From Bacillus mycoides (GTDB lineage Bacteria > Bacillota > Bacilli > Bacillales > Bacillaceae_G), in contig NZ_LXLV01000066.1 of the NCBI RefSeq assembly GCF_001757995.1, positions 1 to 64,000 on the forward strand: a stretch of DNA of 64,000 bases, read 5' to 3'. This document shows positions 9,488 to 17,106 of this stretch, piece after piece. The notes under the pieces were generated by a model. The model ran no database searches. It was not told the DNA's origin and worked only from the letters and a program-made list of their open reading frames with translations. The position numbers and the translations under genes are program-made. Each line of letters starts with the position of its first letter. The stretch's first letter is position 1.

Positions 9488-9491
9488 GCTG

Positions 9492-9526
9492 AAAAAAAGC
9501 TTGTAGAATCTACTTCTCTACAAGCT
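9492..9526 (-). terminator. Terminator of the two-component operon
   Basis: The stem AGCTTGTAGA/TCTACAAGCT overlaps the kinase stop codon and is followed on the minus strand by seven T. Confidence 0.88.
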
Positions 9527-10460
9527 AAAACTGCATCTTTTTTAATACAACTGTAAAAATCGTTTTTTCATACGGCTTACTAGAAAGATGAATTTCTCCA
9601 TCCATCGCTTCCACAAGCCTTTTCGTAATCGTTAACCCTAGACCGCTTCCTTGGTACAATCTATTTCTCGAATCTTCAAGTGTGTACATACGCTCAAACA
9701 CTTTATCAATATGAGATTCATCAATTCCTTTTCCTTTATCCCATACGTCTATATACACACTCGTTTCATCATCTCTTAAAATCATACCGAGTGTCTTTCC
9801 ATCGTCTCCATATGTAATCGCATTTGATATTAAATTATTCAACACTCTGCCTAATACTTCTACATTTCCAAGTGCATATATATTTCTTTCTGGTATATCG
9901 ATATGAACATGAAAACCTTTCGTCGTCACTAAATCATAAAAAGATAAAATCTTCTCACGGCAAACTTCATTCATATTTACTTTTGTTATCTCGATTGCCT
10001 TGTCACCAGATTCTAATTTTGCCAAATCAAAAAACTTATGAATCAGTTCCATCACTTCCAGCGTTTTTACATGCACCTTTTCAAGTAATATTTGCTGCTC
10101 TTCCTCACTTATCGTTTTATCCTTATTTAACATTTCTGTATATCCAAGAATAACTGTTAGTGGTGTTTTTAAATCATGTGAAATGTTTGAAAGCATTTTT
10201 CGCATCGAAATTTCCACTTTCGCATGATCTGCATGCGTTTTCTGTTTTGCATCTAATAAATGATTGATTGCCACTAATAACTTTTGCAATTCTGTATCAT
10301 CCGTCATAATTAATAGCTTCTCACCAGTTTGTTCTTTTACAATTCGATTTAACTTCTCATACGTGTAGCGTAAATTCCTACTACTATTTTTCCTAATTTT
10401 ATATTGCACGTAAATAACGATAAGCAATATAATAATCACCACTGTTAAAAATACAACCAT
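9525..10460 (-). CDS. Sensor histidine kinase (one transmembrane segment)
   Basis: This 311-aa kinase has a single N-terminal transmembrane helix (residues ~2-20) with almost no extracellular part, then a linker, a HisKA domain (phospho-His in MLSNISHDLKTPLTVILGY, ~residue 98) and a HATPase domain (N box 'LNNLISNAITYG', G boxes 'DKGKGID' and 'GSGLGLTI'). Lacking a sensory loop, it probably senses through its partner transporter or within the membrane, as LnrJ/YcbM-type kinases do; the 311-aa length fits that family. It begins 1 bp after the regulator gene ends. It is expected to phosphorylate that regulator and control the ABC operon downstream. Confidence 0.88.
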   Translation of the reverse strand: MVVFLTVVIIILLIVIYVQYKIRKNSSRNLRYTYEKLNRIVKEQTGEKLLIMTDDTELQKLLVAINHLLDAKQKTHADHAKVEISMRKMLSNISHDLKTPLTVILGYTEMLNKDKTISEEEQQILLEKVHVKTLEVMELIHKFFDLAKLESGDKAIEITKVNMNEVCREKILSFYDLVTTKGFHVHIDIPERNIYALGNVEVLGRVLNNLISNAITYGDDGKTLGMILRDDETSVYIDVWDKGKGIDESHIDKVFERMYTLEDSRNRLYQGSGLGLTITKRLVEAMDGEIHLSSKPYEKTIFTVVLKKMQF

Positions 10461-10461
10461 A

Positions 10462-11154
10462 CTACATCACTTCCAACTTATAGCCGATGCCCCATAATGT
10501 TTTAATATATTCTGGATTAGATGGATCACTTTCAATTTTCTCACGTAATCTTCTCATATGAACATTAATAACGTTATCTTCACCGTAATACTCTTCATTC
10601 CAAACTAACGTATATATTTGTGCTTTTGTAAATACACGATTTTTATTCTTTACGAACAGTTTTAAAATCTCAAATTCTTTTAAAGTAAGTTTGAGAGGCT
10701 TCTTGTTTTTCTCCACAGTAAAATTGATTGGATCAATAGTTAAATCACCAATTTGAATCATTTTTTCTGTTGTTTCTGTAGCCGAATATTTCGTAGATCT
10801 CCTAATACCTGCTTTTACACGTGCAGCCAATTCAATCATAGAAAATGGCTTACAAATGTAATCATCCGCTCCAAGTCCTAAACCAACCGCCTTATCAACA
10901 TCTGTATCTTTCGCTGACATCATTAAAATTGGGACGGCACTTTTTTCTCGAATGATTCGCACAACCTCTAAGCCATCTAACTTTGGCATCATAATATCGA
11001 GAATGATCAAATCAAATGAACCTTTAAAAAATGCGGTAACTCCTTCTTCTCCGTCAGATGCGATTGTAACTTGAAAGCCTTCTTTTATTAAATATGTTTC
11101 AACCATCTCCTGAATTGAGATATCATCTTCAACTAATAAAATATGATGTGACAT
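10462..11154 (-). CDS. OmpR/PhoB-family response regulator
   Basis: This 230-aa regulator has a receiver domain (acidic pocket EDD at residues 9-11, phospho-acceptor Asp53 in LIILDIMMP, Lys in 'YICKPF') and a C-terminal winged helix (~130-228, with RVFTKAQIYTLVWNEEY and the 'VINVHMRRLREKI' recognition helix). The start at MSHHILL is preferred over a longer frame because GGGG lies 8 bp upstream. It heads a two-gene operon with the kinase. Its probable target is the 11-bp direct repeat array upstream of the ABC operon. Confidence 0.9.
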   Translation of the reverse strand: MSHHILLVEDDISIQEMVETYLIKEGFQVTIASDGEEGVTAFFKGSFDLIILDIMMPKLDGLEVVRIIREKSAVPILMMSAKDTDVDKAVGLGLGADDYICKPFSMIELAARVKAGIRRSTKYSATETTEKMIQIGDLTIDPINFTVEKNKKPLKLTLKEFEILKLFVKNKNRVFTKAQIYTLVWNEEYYGEDNVINVHMRRLREKIESDPSNPEYIKTLWGIGYKLEVM

Positions 11155-11324
11155 ATTTCTATCCCCTTTTTTTACAAACATTAACATTTTAATTGTATCG
11201 TAACGAATGAATGCTGGAAAGAATTATATGAATTTTTAAACCAACTTCCCTTCCTTCCCTAACAATGATATGATGAAATTCACTACTATTGTTCATAATT
11301 AACTTTATATAAAGGAGACTTATC

Positions 11325-11498
11325 ATGTCAGAAAATAAAAAAGTAAGCTTAGCTGATTTAATGCGCGAACAACTTGCGAAGAAAAAGCAAGGAAATGGAA
11401 ACGGCTCAAATAATGGAAATCAAAGTCAAGAAACGAAAAAATTACAAAACCAACAAACGAAGAAAACAAACAACCAACGTAGACGTACAGGTGTATAA
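11325..11498 (+). CDS. 57-aa Gln/Asn/Lys-rich small protein
   Basis: The start is the ATG at 11325 behind AAAGGAG. The product begins with a plausible amphipathic helix (SLADLMREQLAKKKQ) and continues as a Gly/Asn/Gln/Lys-rich, probably disordered basic tail ending RRRTGV. The stop is immediately followed by the ywbE start (TAAATG), so the two are probably translationally coupled. The family is unknown to me; a nucleic-acid or ribosome-associated role would fit the basic tail but is only a guess. Confidence 0.7.
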   Translation: MSENKKVSLADLMREQLAKKKQGNGNGSNNGNQSQETKKLQNQQTKKTNNQRRRTGV

Positions 11499-11693
11499 AT
11501 GAGCGGGCAAAAACGATCTAACATTTCATCAGGTCTTGAAGTTGATATTGTATTAAAACAAGATCAACGTACAGGCAAGCTAACAAGAGGAATTGTAAAA
11601 GATATTTTAACTAACTCACCCTCTCATCCGCACGGCATTAAAGTACGATTGCAGGACGGGCAAGTTGGCAGAGTCCAAAATATCATTCAATAA
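11499..11693 (+). CDS. ywbE: YwbE-family protein (DUF2196)
   Basis: This 64-aa protein has the YwbE signature: 'SGLEVDIVLKQDQRTGKLTRGIVKDILTNS' followed by 'HPHGIKVRLQDGQVGRV'. The fold is expected to be a small beta barrel. Its function is not established. The next gene, convergent here, is the ywbD-type methyltransferase, the same pairing of families as in B. subtilis. A terminator follows. Confidence 0.88.
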   Translation: MSGQKRSNISSGLEVDIVLKQDQRTGKLTRGIVKDILTNSPSHPHGIKVRLQDGQVGRVQNIIQ

Positions 11694-11694
11694 G

Positions 11695-11728
11695 AAAAGG
11701 AGCTCATTTAAACTTGAGCTCCTTTTTT
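11695..11728. terminator. Terminator between ywbE and the methyltransferase gene
   Basis: The stem AAAGGAGCTCA/TGAGCTCCTTT is followed by T-rich sequence. Confidence 0.88.
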
Positions 11729-11733
11729 CTTTA

Positions 11734-12933
11734 TTAACCTTTAATTTTCTCGATGAAAACTACTTTTAAATAGTCTCCTTCTTTAAATTGATCAATTGTA
11801 CGGAAATCTTCTGGTAAAGAATGTTCTTCTAATATTTTATATTTACCGTTCATTTCTTTGAATGCTGTATCGATAAAGCCATTAAACTTTTTCATATCGA
11901 ATGCGCTACAATTTGTAGAAGCAACGATAATACCGTTATTTTCTGTAATCGCAATTGTTTCTTTTAATAAGTTTTTATAATCTTTCGCCGCACTGAACGT
12001 ATATTTTTTTGAGCGTGCAAAACTTGGAGGGTCAAGTACAACCATATCAAATTTCATCTTTTTCTTAGCAGCATATTTGAAATATAGAAATACATCTTCT
12101 ACAATAATATCTTGTGCTTCGTAATCAATTTCATTTACACTGAACTGCTCAATCGTTTTACTTAAACTACGATTGGCAAGGTCAACACTTGTTGTTTTAC
12201 TTGCTCCGCCAAGCGCTGCAAATACAGAGAAAGCTCCAGTATAAGAGAACATATTTAAAACTGTTCTTCCTTTTGCATATTTATCACGAATTTGTTTTCG
12301 AACGTTACGTTGATCTAAAAATACACCAACCATCGCCCCGTCATTTAAATATACAGCAAAATTTACACCGTTTTCTTTTACGATAAGTGGGAACTCACCG
12401 CGCTCTCCTGCTACGAAATCATCACCTTCAATGTATTTCCCTTTCGTATCAAAACGCTTTTTCTCATAAATCCCTTTGAAGTTTGCTACTTTTTGAAGTG
12501 CTGCTATAATTTCATCTCGGAAAGTATAAATCCCTTCACTATACCAGCTTACTACGTAATAGCCGTCATAATAATCGATGATTAAACCTCCAAGGCCATC
12601 ACCTTCACCATTCAGGGCACGAAATGCTGTTGTATCATTTGATTTATAAAAATGTTTTCGTTTATGTAAAGCAGATTTGATTTTACTTTCAAAGAAAGAT
12701 TGATTCACTTGCTCCTTCTCTTTTCTCGTTAAAATCCAACCATACCCTTTATTTTGTTTTCCATAATATCCTTTTCCGATGAATTGGTTCTTCTCATCTA
12801 CTACTTTGATGATTGTCCCTTCTTCACGTACATCATTTAAATTTTGAATTGCATCTTTTAAAATAAGTGGATATCCACCTTTAATTTCTTTTATAAACTT
12901 CGGTTTTATTTTTATAGTTACTTCAGATCGCAT
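11734..12933 (-). CDS. ywbD: Class I SAM-dependent rRNA methyltransferase, RlmI/YwbD family
   Basis: This 399-aa enzyme has an N-terminal PUA domain (~1-80), a central beta region, and a C-terminal Rossmann methyltransferase. The SAM motif is 'VLNMFSYTGAFSVFAALGGA' (~232) and the catalytic loop is 'VVLDPPSFARSK' (~305). Family members such as RlmI methylate a cytosine in 23S rRNA; the exact site in this organism is not shown by the sequence. The start at MRSEVT has a nearby AAGGAAG site. It is a monocistronic gene. Confidence 0.85.
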   Translation of the reverse strand: MRSEVTIKIKPKFIKEIKGGYPLILKDAIQNLNDVREEGTIIKVVDEKNQFIGKGYYGKQNKGYGWILTRKEKEQVNQSFFESKIKSALHKRKHFYKSNDTTAFRALNGEGDGLGGLIIDYYDGYYVVSWYSEGIYTFRDEIIAALQKVANFKGIYEKKRFDTKGKYIEGDDFVAGERGEFPLIVKENGVNFAVYLNDGAMVGVFLDQRNVRKQIRDKYAKGRTVLNMFSYTGAFSVFAALGGASKTTSVDLANRSLSKTIEQFSVNEIDYEAQDIIVEDVFLYFKYAAKKKMKFDMVVLDPPSFARSKKYTFSAAKDYKNLLKETIAITENNGIIVASTNCSAFDMKKFNGFIDTAFKEMNGKYKILEEHSLPEDFRTIDQFKEGDYLKVVFIEKIKG

Positions 12934-13097
12934 GTAATGTCTTCCTTTCCATTTGAATGCTTTCTAACTATAGTAAGCATTTAAAAAACGAGACCGAAAA
13001 ACAGCCTCGTTTCACTATACCATATTATTGCTTTGCTAGTACAACTAGCTCATCCTCTCGCTTAATCGAAAAAAACTTATATATTTCATCATTACCA

Positions 13098-13126
13098 TTG
13101 ACAACGATAATGATTTTCATTATCAT
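13098..13126 (+). promoter_or_regulatory. isdG promoter with overlapping Fur box
   Basis: TTGACA (13098-13103) and TATCAT (13121-13126) are 17 bp apart. The 19 bp at 13106-13124 (GATAATGATTTTCATTATC) match the classical Fur box at 17 of 19 positions and fill the spacer and the -10. Fur binding would directly block RNA polymerase. Confidence 0.88.
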
Positions 13127-13180
13127 TTAATATATATGAAACGATGAAAATAATGATAGATTTATAGGAGGAATAAAGAA

Positions 13181-13504
13181 ATGATTATTGTTACAAATAC
13201 ATCTAAAATTACGAAGGGTGACGCACATAAATTAATTGAGCGCTTTAATAAAGTAGGTAAAGTTGAAACGATGCCTGGTTTCTTAGGATTAGAAGTTCTT
13301 CTAACTGAAAATACAGTTGATTATGATGAAGTAACGATTAGCACTCGTTGGAATGCTAAAGAAGATTTCCAAGGTTGGACGAAGAGTACGGCCTTTAAAG
13401 ATGCGCATTCACACCGTGGTGGATTACCAGATTTTATTATCGATAATAAAATCTCATTCTATGATGTTAAAATTGTTCGTATGCCAATTGCTGCGGCTCA
13501 ATAA
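13181..13504 (+). CDS. isdG: Heme-degrading monooxygenase IsdG
   Basis: This 107-aa ABM-fold enzyme opens imported heme in the cytoplasm to release iron. The Asn-Trp-His triad of the IsdG family is present as Asn6, Trp66 and His76 (in '[13 protein letters not shown]'). It is transcribed convergently towards srtB from its own Fur-controlled promoter rather than within the isd operon. RBS TAGGAGG precedes the ATG. Confidence 0.93.
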   Translation: MIIVTNTSKITKGDAHKLIERFNKVGKVETMPGFLGLEVLLTENTVDYDEVTISTRWNAKEDFQGWTKSTAFKDAHSHRGGLPDFIIDNKISFYDVKIVRMPIAAAQ

Positions 13505-13521
13505 CTTCGGTTTTAATAATT

Positions 13522-13576
13522 GGTATAGAAGTATGAGAAGTGATACATCTTCTCTACTTCTATACCTTTTCTTTTT
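13522..13576. terminator. Bidirectional terminator between isdG and srtB
   Basis: A 12-bp stem (GGTATAGAAGTA at 13522-13533 with TACTTCTATACC at 13555-13566) contains an inner GAGAAG/CTTCTC helix. T-rich sequence follows. Confidence 0.85.
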
Positions 13577-14341
13577 TCAATTTCTTTTCACCAACTTCGC
13601 ATGCACGACTAGTCTACCAGCCTCTGGATCCAGTGCATAATCACACGTTGAAAGTGTTAAAATTTGATCATCCGCTGTCACTTTTGTATCTGTTTTATAG
13701 AGTGACCTATCCTTAATTTTTTCTAGAAAAGATGCATAGTCTTCATCGCTTCCAAAATCTGTTTCAATATAATAGAAATCAGTTGTCGTTGTATATACTG
13801 AAAATACTTCTACATCGTATCCTTCAAACAAAGTATCGTAATACAATTTGCGATGAGACATAAAGAAATCTTCTTCTAATATTTTTTTAAGACTCCCAAA
13901 CATAGAACCGTCTTTCATACGATGTCCGTATAAAATCGTATTTCGATTTTGAGATTTCACATCGTTGCGATGATCCATAAAAATACTGCCTGCCCTCATA
14001 TCCTCACCTTTATAATTACGATACAAATAGTAATCATTATCTTTCGCTTGAACAATCGGATAATTAATTTGCGTATCATCCATCGTAATCCATCCAACTA
14101 TTTCTGGATTAATTTTTTGTAAGGCTTGAAATTGTGCACGTACTGCTCCATCTGATGATTTTTCTTCCATCGGACTCCTTTGATAAATATCTTGTGCTTC
14201 AGCCATTACTTTGCGATTTTCATAGTAATCCATGAACATCCCGCCTAATTCATACACGGAGTAAAAAAAGATGCCTAAAAAAGCAACTGTAAGTATTCTT
14301 TGAAACAAGGAATTTTTTTTCTTTTCTTTCTTGCCGCTCAA
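13577..14341 (-). CDS. srtB: Sortase B
   Basis: This 254-aa membrane-anchored transpeptidase has an N-terminal transmembrane helix (~13-35). The class B sortase core contains the catalytic His (ILYGHRM), Cys (TLSTCDY) and Arg (EAGRLVV). It should cleave the NPKTG signal of IsdC and link it to peptidoglycan. It is the last gene of the isd operon, 43 bp after the transporter ATPase gene. Confidence 0.95.
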   Translation of the reverse strand: MSGKKEKKKNSLFQRILTVAFLGIFFYSVYELGGMFMDYYENRKVMAEAQDIYQRSPMEEKSSDGAVRAQFQALQKINPEIVGWITMDDTQINYPIVQAKDNDYYLYRNYKGEDMRAGSIFMDHRNDVKSQNRNTILYGHRMKDGSMFGSLKKILEEDFFMSHRKLYYDTLFEGYDVEVFSVYTTTTDFYYIETDFGSDEDYASFLEKIKDRSLYKTDTKVTADDQILTLSTCDYALDPEAGRLVVHAKLVKRN

Positions 14342-14384
14342 ATTATCACCTCAAAACGGATTTCCAAAGGGATTTAGCCGTCTA

Positions 14385-15167
14385 TCAAATCCCCATTGGT
14401 ACCATATACAATCCTGTATCTTCATCGCATTTCACAACGACCTCTACGCCATATATGCTCTTAATCATATCTTCTGTTACAACATCATTTGGCGTACCTT
14501 TCATAACTATTTCTCCATCTTTCATAACGATAATATGATCGCTATAACGGATTGCTTGATTAATGTCATGTAATACCATAACAATCGTTAAACCATGTAC
14601 TTCATTTAACTCTTTCACTAACTCTAATATTTCAAGCTGATAGTAAATATCTAAATACGTCGTTGGTTCGTCTAAAAACAGCATGGGCGTATTTTGCGCT
14701 AAAGTCATTGCAATCCAAACACGTTGCCTTTCTCCACCAGATAATGCGTGTATTGGCTTATCACGCTTATCTTGTAGTCTCGTACACGTCAATGCTCTTT
14801 CGATTGCTTCGCTATCCTCATCCGTTTGTGTAGAAAAAATATTTTTATATGGCATACGCCCAAAACTCGTCAATTTCTCAACTGTAATATCTGCTGGCGC
14901 CTCATTTTGCTGATGAACGACCGCTAGCTTTCTAGCAAACTCTTTCGGCTTATACTGGCTAATAGCTTTCCCATCTAACATTACCTCTCCACTACGGGGA
15001 TCATGATTTCGCGACATAACACCTAGTAATGTTGATTTCCCACAACCATTTGGACCAATAATTGTTGTAATTTTTCCAACCTCTATTTCACTACTAACAG
15101 ACTTTAAACGATCCGTTATATTATCATAAGAAAAGGTTACATTTTTAATTTCCATGAACTCGATCAC
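14385..15167 (-). CDS. Heme/iron ABC transporter ATP-binding protein (FecE type)
   Basis: This 260-aa ATPase energises heme import through IsdF. Walker A (GPNGCGKST), signature (ALSGGERQR), Walker B (MLFLDEPTTYLDI) and the H-loop (VLHDINQ) are present. Two starts are possible: GTG at 15167, or ATG at 15155 (MEIKNV), which lies within the stop region of isdF; either way the genes overlap, which points to coupled translation. It lies between the permease gene and srtB. Confidence 0.92.
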   Translation of the reverse strand: MIEFMEIKNVTFSYDNITDRLKSVSSEIEVGKITTIIGPNGCGKSTLLGVMSRNHDPRSGEVMLDGKAISQYKPKEFARKLAVVHQQNEAPADITVEKLTSFGRMPYKNIFSTQTDEDSEAIERALTCTRLQDKRDKPIHALSGGERQRVWIAMTLAQNTPMLFLDEPTTYLDIYYQLEILELVKELNEVHGLTIVMVLHDINQAIRYSDHIIVMKDGEIVMKGTPNDVVTEDMIKSIYGVEVVVKCDEDTGLYMVPMGI

Positions 15168-16128
15168 TCTTTCTAAGCAAGAATATTAAGAACGGACCAC
15201 CGATGACTGCCATAATCGTCGCCGCTGGAATTTCATTAGGTGGTACGATTAGCCTACCAATTGTGTCTGCCGTTAAAATTAATAACGCACCTGCAAGGGC
15301 TGAAAATGGAATAAGTACTTTATGATCTGATCCAACCAGTTGCCTTGAAATATGCGGGATAAGTAATCCAACGAAAGCGATAACACCCGCAATTGCAGTT
15401 GATACAGCTGCTAAAAGGACAGCAATGGCAGAAATAATAAGGCGTACCCTCGTCACGTGAAGTCCAAGGTTTTTAGCCGTTTTATCTTGTAGAGATAATA
15501 AATTACACCATGCCCCTACAAACAATGCAAGAGTGAGACCGATTGATCCATATGTAACAAGTACTTCCACATCGCTCCATGTCTTCATCGTTATATTAGA
15601 TGTTGTCGTCTGTTTAATACTTTTAATGAAATATCCGCAAATCGTAACGAAAGATTCATTTAAACCAGTAAACATCGCATTTATCGCTATACCGATTAAA
15701 ATAATTCGTAGCGGACTTAAACCTGATTTCCAAGAAAACGCATAAACGAGATAACAAGCAAACGCACCGCCTAAAAACGCGAATAGTGGTGTCCAGAAAA
15801 AGAACTGAGGAAATAGTGTAATGATAACAAGCGTCATAAAACTGGCCCCTGAAGATATCCCGATAACCCCAGCATCCGCAAGTGGATTTTTCATGACTGC
15901 TTGGAAAAGCACACCAGAAACAGCAAGCGCCGCTCCAGTGAAAAGTGCAATAATGATGCGCGGGAAACGTAAATCTTTAATGACTTCAACATCTTCATTT
16001 GTCCCTGTAAATATACCTTGAAAAAGATCAATGACACCTATTTCTAAACTACCTTTCACAGCGGATACAGTAGTCATAATAACTAGTAATACTGTGACGA
16101 TGAGGAAACTCCAAATTTTTTTATTCAT
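15145..16128 (-). CDS. isdF: Heme ABC transporter permease IsdF
   Basis: This 327-aa FecCD-family permease has about nine or ten transmembrane helices, 'LRFPRIIIALFTGAALAVSG' near the N-terminus, 'LADAGVIGISSGAS', and the ATPase-contact loop 'GVIAFVGLLIPHISR'. It dimerises in the family to form the heme channel, fed by IsdE. It is the usual single length, in contrast to the fused fpuB. The 3' end overlaps the ATPase gene. Confidence 0.92.
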   Translation of the reverse strand: MNKKIWSFLIVTVLLVIMTTVSAVKGSLEIGVIDLFQGIFTGTNEDVEVIKDLRFPRIIIALFTGAALAVSGVLFQAVMKNPLADAGVIGISSGASFMTLVIITLFPQFFFWTPLFAFLGGAFACYLVYAFSWKSGLSPLRIILIGIAINAMFTGLNESFVTICGYFIKSIKQTTTSNITMKTWSDVEVLVTYGSIGLTLALFVGAWCNLLSLQDKTAKNLGLHVTRVRLIISAIAVLLAAVSTAIAGVIAFVGLLIPHISRQLVGSDHKVLIPFSALAGALLILTADTIGRLIVPPNEIPAATIMAVIGGPFLIFLLRKSDRVHGN

Positions 16129-16155
16129 CTCAATCTTCCTTTATCTATACATGCA

Positions 16156-17037
16156 TCATGGATACATCATTTTCTTTAATTCATCTAAAGCTTCAATAGC
16201 TGCTAAATTCCCCGTCGTTCCAAATAAACGCTCTTCTAAATCGTACACTCTATTATTTTTAACTGCGGCAAAATGCTTCCAAATGTCGTTCGTTTTAAAT
16301 TCCTTATCGAACATTTTCACAACTTCATCTGGCATACCATGCGCTGCACGTAAAATAATATCTGGATCAGCTTTTTTTAAGTACTCTGTATTAGAAGCTA
16401 AATATTCTACTTTCTCACCTTGTACTATATTTTTACCACCTAGTTGTTTTACTAAATCCCCAATATAGGAGTGTTCTGTCGCAACTAAATAACTTCCAGG
16501 TACTCCAAGTAAAATAAGGACTGTTGGTTCTTTCTTCCCTTTCACTTGTTTTTGAATGTCTGCAACTTTTTTATCGAACTTTGTTACGACTGCTTCAGCC
16601 TGTTTCTCACGCCCATATTTTTTACCCAAATCTGTAATTGAATTTTGCATGTTTTTTAAACTCGTTAAATTTAAAAAGTTTGCCTTAATGCCCGATTCAT
16701 TAAAAACTGGCTTCAACTCATATTCAAGCGTCGTAACAGATAATACTTCTGATGGTTTCATTGATTTTACTTTTTCCATATCAGGACTCATCGGATTCCC
16801 AACTTCAGGTAAACCTTTATAGCGCTTTGGCAAAGTTTTAGAACTTGTAGGAATACCTGCTAAATCTACTTCTAATGCATCCATAATTTCAGTCACAGCA
16901 ACTGTCGTAGCAATAACACGTTCCTCACTATTACTCTTTACCTTTTTCGCCGTTTCTTTTTTTGGTGATGAGCACCCAGCTATACTAAATAAAAGAATGA
17001 TAGCCATTAATACACTCATGATTTTCTTCACTCTCAA
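16156..17037 (-). CDS. isdE: Heme-binding lipoprotein IsdE
   Basis: This 293-aa substrate-binding lipoprotein has a lipobox (FSIAGC) and a two-lobe binding fold. Candidate axial ligands match the Met/His pair known for IsdE: a Met in 'GNPMSPDM' (~residue 92) and a His in 'RAAHGMPDE' (~236). It accepts heme from the NEAT proteins outside the membrane and delivers it to IsdF. RBS AAGGAG lies upstream. A long hairpin (17067-17100) separates it from the preceding NEAT gene. Confidence 0.9.
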   Translation of the reverse strand: MRVKKIMSVLMAIILLFSIAGCSSPKKETAKKVKSNSEERVIATTVAVTEIMDALEVDLAGIPTSSKTLPKRYKGLPEVGNPMSPDMEKVKSMKPSEVLSVTTLEYELKPVFNESGIKANFLNLTSLKNMQNSITDLGKKYGREKQAEAVVTKFDKKVADIQKQVKGKKEPTVLILLGVPGSYLVATEHSYIGDLVKQLGGKNIVQGEKVEYLASNTEYLKKADPDIILRAAHGMPDEVVKMFDKEFKTNDIWKHFAAVKNNRVYDLEERLFGTTGNLAAIEALDELKKMMYP

Positions 17038-17066
17038 TCACCACTCCTTTCAGTACAATATGAAAC

Positions 17067-17100
17067 GAGTCTTGATGCACGGTTTCATGCATCAAGACTC
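17067..17100 (-). other. 13-bp-stem hairpin between NEAT gene and isdE
   Basis: GAGTCTTGATGCA (17067-17079) pairs perfectly with TGCATCAAGACTC (17088-17100) around an 8-nt loop. No T-run follows on the minus strand, so it is not a standard terminator. It could be a processing site or mRNA stabiliser that sets unequal expression of the NEAT proteins and the transporter. Confidence 0.7.
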
Positions 17101-17106
17101 CAAATT

